Notes under the pieces: generated by a model
The model's database searches: none
The model's input: only the letters and a program-made list of their open reading frames with translations
What the model was told of the DNA's origin: nothing
NCBI GenBank assembly: GCA_008711295.1
Contig: VUYV01000121.1
Span: 682,488-746,487 of the forward strand
Direction of reading: 5' to 3'
DNA length: 64,000 nt
Source: Anarhynchus alexandrinus
Taxonomy: Eukaryota; Chordata; Aves; Charadriiformes; Charadriidae
Translations under genes and position numbers: made by a program
Shown here: positions 37,001-50,729 of the stretch, one piece after another
Numbering within the stretch: position 1 is the stretch's first letter
How the letters are laid out: each line of letters starts with the position of its first letter

Positions 37001-39539
37001 CTGAAGAATTCTTTGCATGCTTCCCAAAGTGGCACCTCAGAAAGCCAACTTTACCTTGATGTCTCAACTCAACAGAGTAATATCTCCTTTGAAGTGACTT
37101 GTCTGATGGATTGAGTCCTAGAAATCAGCTGGAAGGGAGCATAAGTTAACCTCTTGACATGTCATCCAAAAATGAAATGTGCTTGGATGGAAATTTTAAC
37201 AACTACCTGAACATAATTCATTAAAGCCATTGTCAAGAAGAGATAATACTTAGGCAGTTATGTGGTTCCAGTAATAACCCACTGAGTGCTTAAAATGTTA
37301 TGATAGATGTTTCATACATTTTAATAGACACAAATGCAAAATGTGCTAGATACAGAGTAAGTGTTTTTAATATAAGAAACTGCTCATCAGTGACATGCAC
37401 TGGGTAGATGTTTTTAACACAATTAGGTCTTCAAAAAAAGCACACTGAAAAATGAATTACTCTTCTTATAACATTAATGGAGAATAATATTGTAGCTAAG
37501 TGCTTGCTAGACTTCTTCATCAAGATTGAACTTATGAAATGATGACTTGCTGCAAAGCAGCGAAGCAATGATAAAATAGCCCACCTTTTTCAAACAGTCA
37601 TGCAGCTAAAACTAATACATACTTACACAATATTTTCTGCAGAAACAATAAAGGAGAGGCCACCCAAATGCCACAGGTGGCTCAGAAACCAGGTTTTACA
37701 AACTTGTATTTATCCAAATAGGCAGAGGACTTCACTTCTGCATTAGAGTGTTATACATGGAAAAGACAGACGAAGGCTCTACGCCCATGTACTGCTCGTT
37801 ACTGTCTATAATCAGATCCCAGTGATCTTAATGCTTAAGGAGTAAGATAATTGCTTACCAGGGATTTATTCCAGTCCTTTCAGCACTACAAACGTATAAA
37901 TGTATCAGAAAAATTCTAATTTAATTAAAATTAGTTTGGTAGCCTTTTTTTTTCCCCTCATTTTTTTCTTTCTTTCTTTGATTGAAGAAGAGGTAGTCAA
38001 GCTTTCCCTAAGCGGTTTGGTTCTCCTAATCACACCAAACCAAGAAACAGGATCTGGTCTGACTCTCACTGAAGTTGGTTGCGCTTTTTTTTATAATGTA
38101 GAAGTGTTCTATTCATAATATCTATTAATAGGAGAGGGACAGACAGCAACTTGGCAATCCACCTCAACATACGTTAGACCTATTGCAACGCTCGATGGCT
38201 GTGTTAATGAAAACCAGACATCACACTGAAACTTCACTCTCTCTGATTCTGTATTTCCCCTCTCCCTTATCTCTTATCCATGTATATCCATTTCATTTAA
38301 AAAAACCCCAAACATGCATTATATTAATTCTTTACAAGTATATATTATGACAGAATAATGGCTGAGAGTACGTGATGCATTGATCAGAAAAGCAGTATCT
38401 ACCTGCAGAGAGGTGGCAATTTGTTTGGTTTTCCTTGAAAATTTCTGGAGATAAGCACAGCAGCATTGATTTAGTAGGGCATGTATTCAGAAAAAGTCCT
38501 ACACATGTTCTTAATATACTGAAATGTTTTCTGAACTAAACTATTAATGATTTTAGTATCTTTTTAGACAGATTTATTTGGAAAAAGTCCTAAGTTTCTA
38601 TCACCTGAAAAAACCTCATCAAACTGTAATCCTGCAGTAGAAAGACTGCAGTATTTCTCCATAGAATTTTCATTTATAAGCACTTCTAAATGTTTTTCAC
38701 AAAAGTATTAACAAATGAGCATCACAACAGCATGATTTCTTAGAAACAGTCCTAAGAAACAAGCGAGGACTTAATGTTAAAAGCAAATAAAGGTATTTAT
38801 ACATGAAGTCTGATAGTATTTCCAATCTGAGTATAACTTTAGAAGCACTATCAACTAAGCAGTGTCAAGTTACTGGTTTGTTTTTTTTTAATATTGAATG
38901 CTAACAATGATTTTCTTTTTAAAGAGCTACAGACCAATATATCTTGCCAGAAAACTCTTGGTACTAAGTAAAAAAAAATTATTCACAACTCTTACTCCAT
39001 ATGAAATAGCCAAATTAATTAATGATTTATCCTAATTTGACTGGTTTTATCAGTTAAGAATTAATTTTTTTTGACAATTTATTGAAATATTGGCTCGTGT
39101 CATCTGCTGCCATCTGTGTAGTAACACTCTGCTTTTCATAGAATCTGATTACAAAGTTTAGAATGACTGAATACAGCCCAGTTGATGATAGACTTATACA
39201 TTACTTTCACTAGCAATTTCCTGTTTGCTCTGAATACAGGGTATAAACTGGTGATAAAACTATTAGGAAAAGCAGCTGCAAAATAAGAGAGGAAATAGCG
39301 CGTAAGACAAAAGCTGCTATACTGAATGCTACACCCAAGTTCTGTATTGTCTTGCATTCTGCCTTTGACAATGACCAGCAATTGATGTTTAGAGAAAGGA
39401 ATAATATTAAGGGACTTTTCCCTAACTATTTGCTGCCAGCTTCTAGCAGCTTGTAGTTTACAGACTTTCTGAGCTAAGGCTGCTTCTAGGTCATCAACTT
39501 TAATACAGCGACAAACTTTCGTTCCATTAAAAAAATCCA

Positions 39540-40450
39540 TTTGGGAACATGAGGGTGGTCTTGCCAGGTGAGACCAGAAGTCCAGCTAGCCCAGCACTGC
39601 GTTTTCAACAGCAACTAAGAAAAGCAGGGCCACTGTATACTAATTAATACTCTAACACAGCCACAGCTTCCAGGGACTAAGGTATTAGGGGCTACTGGAG
39701 CTACAGAAGCTGCCTTATCACAAAAAGTCCTTGATGTATTTCAATTTCATACCACTTAACTTCTTGATGCTTCTTATGGCTGTTTAATCATATCTTTATA
39801 TAAATATACTAATTCTCTCAGGTATCTTCTTTTTTTCCCAGCTTGCCTACCTTCTCCGTGTAGGAAAGCCAATCCATACTTAGAAGCCTCCCTGTGGCAG
39901 TGCACTGTATTTTGCCTATTCATTATGAGGAACGGGAACTAAAAACACATGCAGCATTCAAGATGTGAATAAACAATGACTGCACAATAGCATAATGCTG
40001 TTTTCTGTCCTGGTCTTACTTCCTTCCCCCATAGCTACTAGCATCCTTTGGGATTTCTGGTCACTTCTGAGCACCAAACTATTTTACAAGAGGTATTACA
40101 ATGACCGCACAATTTCTTCAGCTCAGCGCTAACAGACTCCATTGCTGTGCTTGCATAATTAAGGTTTCTTATTCTAGTATGAATTAATTTTTACATATTG
40201 ATATTTAACTCCACCCACCATTTTACTACCCAGTCATTCAGAATTTTGAAACCCTTCAGAAACCCCTCACGTGCAGCATTTCATTTGATTTTCCTAAATA
40301 ATCTCATTGCATCTGCAAATACTATCATCTCAGTGTTCCTCCTCTTCTCTCAATCATTTATGAATACGTCAGTAGAGATTCCTGTGGGACCACTCGGTAG
40401 CAGAGCTTTACCAGGAAATGACTGCCATTGCAGCCCAGTTCACTAATATG
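39540..40450 (-). mobile_element. Ancient CR1-like LINE relic, inverted
   Basis: Scattered phrases match, in order, the reverse complement of old amniote CR1-type elements: ACCAGAAGTCCAGCTAGCCC near 39575, CTCCACCCACCATTTTACTA near 40210, CTCAATCATTTATGAATACG near 40352 and GATTCCTGTGGGACCACTCG near 40377. They are diverged and interrupted, with no open frame. Boundaries are approximate. The identification comes from remembered repeat consensus phrases and needs a repeat search. Confidence 0.55.
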
Positions 40451-43400
40451 AATGACATTACAGTAGCTTTTATATACTCTTCTCCAGAAGCAAACAGTAT
40501 TCAATTGCTTTGCTACTACTGATTAGAACATCACTCCTCAATATGCCACAAAATCAGAGTGTAACACCTACTTTGTCATGAAAAAAAAAAAAAAGGATAA
40601 TTTAAATCACTAGTCCTGAAATGTGGTTAAGTCATCTTGCTTCTCAAAAGAGAAAAACATAAAAGTAAAATAAGAGAAATTTAGGACTTGCTATACATGA
40701 AAAACTTACTTTCTACTGCTTCTTCCCATTAAAATATTAGAAAGGCCTAGTCTACTTCTGAAAAGTCCTTTTATGAAAGATTTGATAGGACCAGTATAAG
40801 CTAGACACGCACAACTCCCTTGCATATAAATCAGGATTTATTAATTCAAGACAATCCATTCTTAGAGATCTAGCACATCCTGGAGGCTGCTTTGTCCCTA
40901 TTGGTAAAATGAGAGATTACACGCTTCCAGCAATCTTTGCTTTCCTATCCTTCAAGAGTTCTCTTGTCATATTTAGTATTTTGGAGGATCTCCTGCTCCC
41001 CACTCCCCTTTAAAACTTCAGGCTGAAGGTTCAGAGGGAACAGCTTCAGTCAACTCCAGACCATGCCTAGGGCTCTGCTGGTAACACCTTGCATATCAGC
41101 TGATATATAAATGCACCATGGCCCTGACTCATATAGCCCCACATATTGAAAACTATCTATACCTGGCCTGGTAAAATTGAACTATACACTGAAATATCAC
41201 AACTGGAAAGCCTACTACTTCTAAGCAATCTTATAGAAGTTTCTGAAAATATTTATGTGGTAGTGCTAAAAAAAAAAAGTCTTTACCTGTACATATATCT
41301 AATGATTTTTTCACCACCAATTAAGGCAACTATCCTTATTGTATGACTTTTAAAATTCACTTAAATAACTACATGTTTAAGTTTTTACTGTTGCCTTTTT
41401 TACTGTGTTTGGCTATTGCAGAGCACACCACTGTGCCTCGAGAAAGCCACAGATATGCTACTATAATATATTTGATTACTGAGGCCCCCGTTCAATCAGT
41501 TATATCTTTAAAGCACTGTAAGTAGAATGTGACACTTAAAAAGAAAAATAGGATGGATGAAAAGAATGAGAAGAAAGGAAAGAGGCATACACACAAAAAA
41601 GAAAAACATCTGTTTTCTAGTAAGAGAACTTGAATTGATATTTTATTGACAGTCTGCCAGAAGACTAATGGCAATTTTCTCCTCTGCTAGCTAAGAAAAA
41701 GCAAACACAGAGGAGGTTTTATAAGCAGCAAGTAGAATACAGGCACGGAAATAAACTTTATTGCTGTCCTTCATGTAAGCTGGAAGCACTGATAGAGCGA
41801 AGCCTTCAATCCCCAGCAGCCAACCTTCAAAGCTTTGTCAGTAGGGAGAAAGTAAATATGATAGACCCTTAAATGGTCAGTCAGCAAATCTAAAGCACTT
41901 ATTTTCACTTTAACGAAGGTTTGAGCTTTTATTTACTATGTTAATATGATAATTCTCTCCAGTGCCTTACCAAAGCAGGTTCAAGCCTGAGCTAGAGGGG
42001 AACTTATGAGTGCCTCACCACTGGCACTGACAAATTATACACATGTAATTTCTTCTCAAGACTTCTTTATAATTAGCTAGTTGATTCAAATTTTCCTATG
42101 TCCTTTATTAGTTCATTTTTTTTCCTCTTAACAGCTATAACTGTAAAAATGGGGTAAAAATGGTTGCCTTTTTGATAACTTGAGTCTTTCCCTGCAAGAT
42201 TTCTGTTTACCATTTTAGCTAAGAAATCAATATGTCACACGACTGATTTTTTAAAAATCACCCATTTAAATCACACGCATAAGTCCAATACACCTTCACT
42301 GTTACCATCTCAGTACCCTCTCTCAAGCCAAACTACATCCACGTGAAGTTTCACAAAAAATGACAACAGAAAACAGTCTGCAAACCTCTGTTGTCTTACA
42401 TGAATGGTCAAAAAGCACAGCATCTCCTCAGCTGGCATCTCCTAGTATGTATCCCTCTTCTTGATGCTCAATGGCTTTTCCTCAGGCTTGAAACTCCCTA
42501 AAACTGGCCTCAGCTATTTCCTAGGTTCAACTTATAGCTTGTTTTATGAGCCACATTCAGGAGAGAAGGAAAATAGTTGTGATGTATATAACTGAAGAAG
42601 TAGACATTTACCCAGAAACCCTTCCAACATTTCCCTTCAGATCTCTGAAATCTCTCTTCCTCAACTGACACAGTTTAAGCATCTCAAGAAGTGATGCTTC
42701 TGCCTTTCTGTCAATAACATGTATTTTTCCAGGATGTTCTTGCTTAGATGTAGGCCAGATGAATTAACATTGGGACAGCATAAGTCTGCATTACTGAAAA
42801 AAACAATCCACTCTCTCTACCAGAGGCTGTTTTTCTACTGTCTCCACACCATTCCTGCTTCCCCTCTCCTGTTTTATTCTACTGCAGGTGTCCATCTGTG
42901 TCATGTGATAAAACTGCTCAGAAAACTGCAGCAAGTTAAAATTAACAATTTTGTTAACGGGTCACTTCTTTAGTTGAATTCACCACATGGACGCCTGAAC
43001 ATCTGTGCTGGTAGCAAAGCACTAGGCAATGCAAGAGCAGGGCCAGCAGACAGGAAAAGGGTTAGAAGAACACAATTTTAAAGTAAATGAAAAACCTTTT
43101 AAGAGACAGATGAAATTCTGCAGCAAAACCCTAAAGAATGGTATATGGAGCATCTGAAAAATGATGAGCAGTGGCCCTGCTGGTTCCCTTTGCATTCTCA
43201 GCTAAGTCACTCCTACCATTCAAGAAGCAGAGATGACTTTCTCGGAAATACTTTGGAGTGTTAACATTTATCAGCATCTGGGAAATGCCCACTGCATATT
43301 CATGACTTTTCATACAAAAAGCCAAGTCATAGACCTTGCCCATAGTGCTCCCAAGGAGCGGAAGCAAGTTACGAGTGAGGGGAAACAGCTACCGCTTTTC

Positions 43401-46400
43401 TCCAGAGCACATGGGCAAGTAGAATGCAGGAAGAGGCAAACGGCTTTGCCATCAGACTTCCAGTAAGCCAATTAATGTGTGTGCTTGCATAGCACGACCT
43501 GTGCAGCATCACTTCTTTTCACCCTATATCTAACAGAGAACGAGGAATCAGAAGGATCTCTCCTAACAGGCTTCTGTGGCTGTACAGAATAAGTTGTGGG
43601 CTGTCCCTTAACTACTTTAGTCCTCTTGATTATGTTGATACAGGCTATTTTGCTTTCAAATCCGAACTTTTTTTCCTAGCCTAGCTGTTTTCAACCTCAC
43701 TTCACAACAGAGTGCCTGAAACAAGGTACAGGATGGTACTAGTGCAGCTTCAGGACTAAGTACTGAGGACTCCAGTGAGAGGCTCTGAGTAAAGAAGCAG
43801 TTTTCCTTTTTTGTATGTCTTTCAACCTGTTTCCTTTGATCAGATTCAAATGACGGCTTCTATTAGCAACTAGTAGATCATAATCAGAACTTGACTGAAA
43901 AGGGCCATGTATGTTTTCAATTTTGTTGCACAGCAGACCACTATTTTTCAGGAAATCATGTGAAAAGGAGTCTTTAAAGTGATATTGCTGAATGAGAAGG
44001 AATCCAACTACCCCAATGTTCTAAATCTGCAAAGTATAGCCAAAGCTTTGAAATAATTATAAATAATTCTTTTAAACTTTACACCCCAAACAGAGGGGAG
44101 ACCCTGACTGAACTTGCAGTGAAAGTACCCTGCTGATTTGCTGTATGTCCTCTACGGTAAAGCTCTTTTGCATATTTTTAGCAGCTGTCAACCATACTGA
44201 ATGAGAAAAAGATTAAAACCACCCACACAATTCATAAGCACTGGGTAAGAAAACAGGCCAAATACAAAATCTTACATTTTGGGAGGAGCTACAATATTGT
44301 ATCATTTTAATGTTTTTCTACTGCCAACAACAAAGGAGCGAATAATATATTCTAATCATTCTTTTCACCAGATAGCGAGAAGTTAATACATGGAAATGTA
44401 TTAGTGATGTGCTCATCACATTAGATTTTGCAATATCCATAAGAGCGCAGCTGAAGACTCTGGACTTTGCAACAAAATGCATTTTTACAAGCAGTAGCTT
44501 TCAAAAGGATGTATAGTCTTCATTTAAGCTTTCCTGCTGCTTAAAATGTATGTCCAAAGTGAAAACGCACTGTAATTGAACAGCATTGCTGGTTCTTCAA
44601 TACTTATAATTCTCCTGTTATTTACCAATAATCTGATATAACTCCTTGTCATGCTCTGGATTTGTAGGGTACCTTAACAAGTAAAAATGCTTCAATAACA
44701 GATGTTACATATTCCAAACAGAATAATAAGAATTTAATCATCTGTAATGTGCACATCTGCAGAATTACAAAGTTTTAAAAGAATGAACGTGCAAATCAAG
44801 GAAAAGGGATTAATGATTATAGGGAAAAACAGAGAAATGGAACACAGTGAGGAAAAAATAAAGGACATAGAGAATGGATGAAGAACTAGACAGACACAGA
44901 AGGAGAGGTGCATGCAAAGAGAACAAGTGAAGGGGCACTTCACTGGAAGGAAAAAGAGAAAAGCCTCAAAGCCCCGGAAATTGTTCCTAATTTGGAAAGG
45001 CGGACACCCAGCTAGAAAAGCTGGTTGATACATGCCCTGGGGAACAGTATACATGTATACTGCTGCAGTACTCTCTGCTCCCTTCTTCCTAACATTCTAC
45101 AATTCTTATTCATTTCTTATGACAGTCCTACATTTGAGTATAAGTGAATTCTGTGGGATTACTCTATGAATTATTGGCTACAGAAGCAAAACTGTGTACC
45201 AGAGTACTGCCCTGAACCACTCCCGCACCAACACGTGTCACTAGTTGAGCAATCTTTCACAGCAGCATTCAAAAAAAGTATTGTTCAATATGAAAAGATA
45301 CCGGATAAAAGTATCAGATTCAGAAACGAGATCCAATTTTTTACCAGTTAACATTATTATTATTTGTATAATGCATCAATTAATAAAAACCCTATGGTCT
45401 TACTCTGCTAACTCATGTAAAAATGTAGACGATTTATTTTCAGAAATTATAGCAATGCAAAAAAACCCCACAAAAGATGAAATAACATGTAAGACTGCAC
45501 ATGCCTGTGAAAAAAGTATATTGCACATAAAACCCAGGAGCCTCTGGAGTCACAGGTACCTTTCAGATTTTCAGATGCTAGTGTTTTGGAAGCATTAGAA
45601 CTGGAAAAAAAAGGGAATTTAATTTAAGTCAAGATAGTAGCCCTTAACATTGCCGCAGTGAAAAACATGGAAATGTAGCATACCTGTATTTGTGCAAAAG
45701 TCATTCAAAAACTGTTATCGATCTGCCATGTAAGTTTTAAGAGATGAAGTTCTGTCTCTAAGAAATACTAGGGAAAAATCCCATTCAATTAAAAAACATT
45801 CACTGATGTTTATAATTTATGCTTTACAGTCTGCAATTAAAAGGTAACAATTACTTCCCTCTCTGAAAGGGAAAAATGTATTTACTTTATTTTATTAGCA
45901 TTTTTCCTTAGGCAAATTTTCAGGATTAGCTCATCAATTTTGTATATAATGCGTAACAGCTGTACAGCAATCAACTTCCAGTTCTTTTTACGGACCAGCT
46001 AGTGCCCAGAAGTGCTGCACGTTCATGTTATTCGAACCAACAACTTTCACCTCAGTCTTATTTTTAAATGAATTCCTCAGTCTATGAAAACTATGAAATA
46101 CTGAAAACACAGTAGCCATTTTCTGTTCATAAGTTTTCCTCTGTCTCCTGATGTCAGCGCCAACACTGACCTACATGTACCTCCAGTTTAAAAGGACCAT
46201 TTATTTCACTGCCTGACAGACAATTTTGTTTTGTAAACTTTCAGGTCTGAAGAACACAATGAAGTGATTTAAGGATGTAGAAACCCAACGTTTCAGCAAC
46301 GGTATTTTCTGATTGACATGAGACAGAATTTGTAGTGGTGTAAGGTTTTATAAAGATACCAATCTTCTAACCTAGCACAAAATAAAAATAGTTTGACTTT

Positions 46401-49250
46401 CGTATGCCACTCAGTTCCATAAAAATGGCATGAAGTGAACAGTCCCCATAGTATTGTTTATGAGACACGAGCTCAATAGCGACTTGACATCTGATTAACA
46501 TTTTGAAATTTTAAAAAAGTCTGTATTTCAAACAAGGAAGACCACAAAATGCCACCTCTTCTGCAACACAGGACATTAGGTAAAGGTGAAAGCATGACTA
46601 AGTGTACAACAAATTGCTACCAAAATCTCAGCTGTGACCAGCCAACAGTTGGTCATTTGATCTGCAGTGAGCAGAAGACAGGTTTCAGGCTACACTCAAG
46701 TGAAAATGGGAAAAGGAATTGCAATATTTTATTCACTAGGTTTGTAACTCACTGTAGGAAATAAGGTGCTTACATTCATATTTTTCCTTTTCTTCTCTCA
46801 AGCAAAACACCAATTTTTGTTTACGTTTGGTTTTACATTTTTTTAAAGCTGTGCCTCCAAATTCAAACCAGATAGTTTCATCCTGACCTTAAATTTTACT
46901 AGTCTGGCTATAATAAGCAGTATTTCAGTCCCAACAGTGAACTTATATTAAGATGACTAATTTCTGAGCAACAGAAATGAGAAAATCTGAAAAAAGTTAC
47001 TCAAACATGAAAACTAAACGTACTTCTATCAATATAAGATCAGGATTGATATAAATCCAGCTCTCGGTAAACCCCAAAAGATAGGCATTGAAGTATTATA
47101 GCGTTCAGCAAATTAAGACTCAAGTTCTGGATGCTGTTGCTTTGAAACAAATTGTGTGTCCCACTAAAATCCATTATATTGTCTAATAAGCAAGCATTTA
47201 AGGACTGCTTAGAGCTATAATTTTTCATAATCTGAAAATTAAAACACAGAAATTGCTCATGAATCATTATCTGGTTGTTGAAAAACTACAGTGAGCGCTG
47301 AAAAGAAAGCATCGTAGTACTTACCATACCGAAAGCTCACAAAAATCTGTTCAGTACACAAGCAAAGGGAGATGAAACTAACCATGAAAGTTCATTTCTA
47401 ATAACAAAAAGGCTATAAACAAACTGTAAAGAAAAATAGCTTATAAGTATTTGATACCAAGGATATTTTGTACAGAGGTTATGCTGCTACTGTATGAGTC
47501 CAAGAAGAACTTGAAACTGCTAATTCAATTCAGTACATATATTTCTCTTGCTTACAGTCCTTTAATTGGATGCTTATTACTTTGTATTTGCAGGTTCTCT
47601 ATTGATCCAAAACTCTCTGAAAAATGAAACCTAGAAATAATATAAATTTATTTTTATGACACCTCATTTTGTCCAAGAGAGATTAAAAAACTAAAGCACC
47701 TATTGTATTGTGGCTTTATTACTGATTTTTTTTTTCTATGTTAGTAATTCCCTTTTCAGAGAGATTTTCTAATTTTATTAAGGAACTTAAGAAGAAAGCA
47801 ATATTGGTTTTCCTAAGTAAAAAGGAGTTTACCAGCATCAGGCAAACTCATTACAGTTCTGCTCAAAAAGCTGCTTGTCTTACACTTGGAAATCTTTTCT
47901 TAATTGGCACTTCATCATGATAAAAAAATTGTATCCTGTGACTGCCCAACAGAATTTTTTCATGATCTTATGCATTTTGGCAAGGGACGAAGAACATTGT
48001 TGGCAAGAGGAAATATTTGTTTTTATAACTGAACAATTTTATTTATTTATTTAAAATATCAGGAAGCTATCTTTATGCCTTGGTACCTGCAAGCATTTCC
48101 TTTACTGTACTGAAAAGTCTGTCTGGATTTAAGTATGGTTTAGATCTAAAACCTGCCCCAAGTTTTTAATACAAATGCTGTATTTTTGTCTTGTAAAGTT
48201 ATTCATTGCAAAATCTATTAGCAGATGACACATTATAAATAACTGCAGTTCCCTATTTTTCTTTGTGGACTATAAAACTATTACAGGATGTTACGTTCAT
48301 GTCTTTTGGGGAATTACTAACAAGTACAAATTCTACCTATGCAGTTTGTTATTTAGCTTTGTTTCTATTTGCATAAAGCCAGTCCTCTGGCCTGCGAAAC
48401 CTGTTAGGAAGGGAAAGAAAAAACAACCCAAAACTCAAATCTACCATACTTACTATCAATAATTTTGTTGACACCATTCAGGAATTCCATAGACTCAAAA
48501 TAAAATCACAGTCCTTTTTCTCCTTTCAGAATATAGCCTCTTAATCCAAATAATATCAGAGAAGTTAAAATTTAGTCCATTCATCTGGCAAATGTTTCCC
48601 TCTGTTTCATAAACATGCATATCACAGAGAAAAATTGTTCAATTTAAGGTTTCTTACATGATTAGAGTGTAAAAAGTCATCATAGAAATATTGTTATTCT
48701 CAGAATTAATGTCCTTATTGTAACATTTCCATAAAACAAAGGTTTAGCAAAACCCAATTGTGTTATAAGCAGCCAGTAAATACAGTTAATTGTCTAGGAG
48801 GATTATAAAACAGAAATTCTTGTACTACAGACAATTATGTTCCAACAGTCTCACCACAAGTTGGAGGTAAAATGTCAAGAAAACTAGGAGGAGGACACGG
48901 GGGAAAATGTGTGACAGCTTGTCAGAAATGCTGGTTCAAAAATTCTACAGTTACTGTAAATAAAATAGCCCATCTAGAATAATACAGTACTACAGGTACC
49001 ATTTCCTCTAAGTATGTTTACAACCTGTAGAATACTTCCTTTTTTAAAGGAAAAAAAAAGTTACAGCCTATGGGAAGTACAAAAAATACACACTAGAGTA
49101 TATGATGACTTTTTACACAATGATAATTAATCATCATGTTTCATTAATAAATTATCAAGTGCTTGCAAGCTGTCCACAATCTTTTTTCATCTAGCTTGCA
49201 TATTTTATAATGGTGGAATAACATTTTAAAAAGTTTGAATAGGCACTTAC

Positions 49251-49277
49251 TGGAATTACAGTTAATCCTGATACAGT
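49251..49277 (-). CDS. NRXN1: NRXN1 alternative microexon, splice site 3 (27 nt)
   Basis: A 27-nt block flanked by a good acceptor (TTCTTCCCCATCTAG) and a near-consensus donor (CCA|GTAAGTG). Read between the neighbouring exons it gives D-C-I-R-I-N-C-N-S followed by S-K-G, replacing the direct join L-G-K-G. This matches the insert known at neurexin splice site 3 (SS3) in LNS4. It is phase 1 at both ends, so inclusion adds nine residues in frame. The insert carries two cysteines four residues apart and an N-C-N-S element. SS3 is alternatively used in neurons and varies between cell types. The exon is too short to be found as an open frame. It was located by matching the known insert and is confirmed by splice sites and phase. 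Confidence 0.95.
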
Positions 49278-49920
49278 CTAGATGGGGAAGAATAGATGAA
49301 AAATGAAAATTTATCCTTCAAGGTAATAGCTGCAGACATCCAATAAAATCACAGTCCACCCTTCCGGGGACAGACACATGCAAATATGGCCACTCCATAT
49401 CATCAGTCTTTACATACTGTTATAACCCAGTTATACTGCGATAAATCTTTATAAATAGAAACGACAAATAGGGTAAAAATGGCCAATTTCAAACAAAGCT
49501 ACATGGTGACAAATCTAAGTGAAAAATCAGGATTAAATGTCAAAGATGCTTAACTGAGGCAGGCTGCAACTTTCTCCCCATCTGTGAAAGAACAGGTAAT
49601 TTCTCTCAATGCAATTAGAAAGTGCTCCGTCACAATGGGTCATAGAGCAAGCCAGGCCACAATCAGACATCTTGGACAACTTGTGTATAGTATACCTCAA
49701 AGGCTGATCTTCAAAACCTAAGTGGTAAAATACAAAGCTCGTTCCCTGGGCCTATAAATAGGGGTTTGTGGGTTTATATTTTCCTAATGTATAGACTTAA
49801 GAAATGAACGGTGACTACATTTAAAGCTACATTAATATACAGAAAACAATCACATATTTATAAACACTGATAATTAGAGAATCCTGTCTATTTTCAGGTT
49901 ATTTCCTTTCCTGACTAAAT

Positions 49921-49969
49921 NNNNNNNNNNNNNNNNNNNNNNNNNNNNNNNNNNNNNNNNNNNNNNNNN
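49921..49969. other. Assembly gap (49 N)
   Basis: A run of 49 ambiguous bases. An additional N lies at 50403 inside the nearby GC-rich island. Sequence is missing or unresolved here. Confidence 0.99.
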
Positions 49970-50289
49970 AAAGGGGGCAGGGTGTTGGAAGAAGAAACAA
50001 TATTGCTAGGGCACGGATTTATTTACTTTCTTGAACTATGGAAGTAGGTAAAAACTGACAGAGGGTGGTGTTCTGTATAAAAAGAGAATGACCTGATCTG
50101 TAGTAGGATCCTTTGCTGGGCTACCTGCATTTATCACTGTATAGAAAAATAAAATAAAATAAAAAAAAATCTATGCCACGCTACTTGGTTTGTGGGTTTA
50201 TACCTTTGAGGAACATATATACCATCAAACCTAGATTTTGTTTCCATATAGCTGAGTTTGTCATGTGTCGTCAACCGCATCAGAAAAGT

Positions 50290-50430
50290 GGTTGCAAACA
50301 GCCAAGGACCAGCAGCGCCTGCACATCCCCTTTTACAGAAAGCGCTGGCTGCGGCGGGCGGGGGGCCGGAGGGGGGGACCCGCAGCCTGCAGCAGCCCCG
50401 GCNCCCCACCCCCCCCACTTTCTGGAAATC
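50290..50430. promoter_or_regulatory. GC-rich, G-quadruplex-capable island
   Basis: About 100 bp of very high GC inside AT-rich intron, with about eight CpG. The core GCGGGCGGGGGGCCGGAGGG is followed by more G and allows four G-tracts on the plus strand. It is followed by a C-run with one N at 50403. It lies 1.0-1.2 kb upstream of the SS3 microexon in transcript direction. It could be a regulatory CpG patch, a polymorphic insertion or a local assembly fault. The sequence does not decide. Confidence 0.5.
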
Positions 50431-50673
50431 ATTTTATGTGCGATTAAAACAATTAAATACTTAATTTCCTTTAAAAATAGCATTCCGCTGAATGGGAATG
50501 ACTGCACTGAATGTGCATTTTCCTGAATGTACCTCTGTTCTTTTTCAGGTCCTGACTTGGATTTATTCATGAGCATGGCAGAAGTGCTTTAATTTACTTT
50601 TTTTTTTTAAACTAGAGAAAACAATAACTTAACATTTTGTCCATCGTATTTCAAAGCAGGAAACCAATTCTTG

Positions 50674-50729
50674 CTGGGTTGGTTGGTTTTTATTTTTTCG
50701 TTTTGTTTGTTTGGGAGTTTTTTTTTCTG
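50674..50729 (+). repeat. T/G-rich low-complexity tract
   Basis: GGTTGGTTGG-type and TTTG-type units followed by a T run. The transcript strand is A/C-rich. Confidence 0.8.

Larger units (their letters stand above)
25811..49250 (-). other. NRXN1: Large intron (23.4 kb) following the SS3 microexon
   Basis: Begins with the microexon donor GTAAGTG and ends with CCTACAG at 25811. Contents recognised: a (GA)n run (25871-25905), a C/G-tract plus T-run with an ambiguous base near 28905-28949, a CR1 tail remnant (32938-32957), a 20-bp tandem repeat (33978-34038) and a long ancient CR1-like relic (39540-40450). The remainder is AT-rich single-copy-looking sequence with only short, unremarkable open frames. 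No additional exon was identified. Confidence 0.82.

Noticed and set aside
50134..50576. Frames crossing the GC-rich island
   Set aside because: Their proline, glycine and alanine content simply reflects G and C runs, and they include an ambiguous base.
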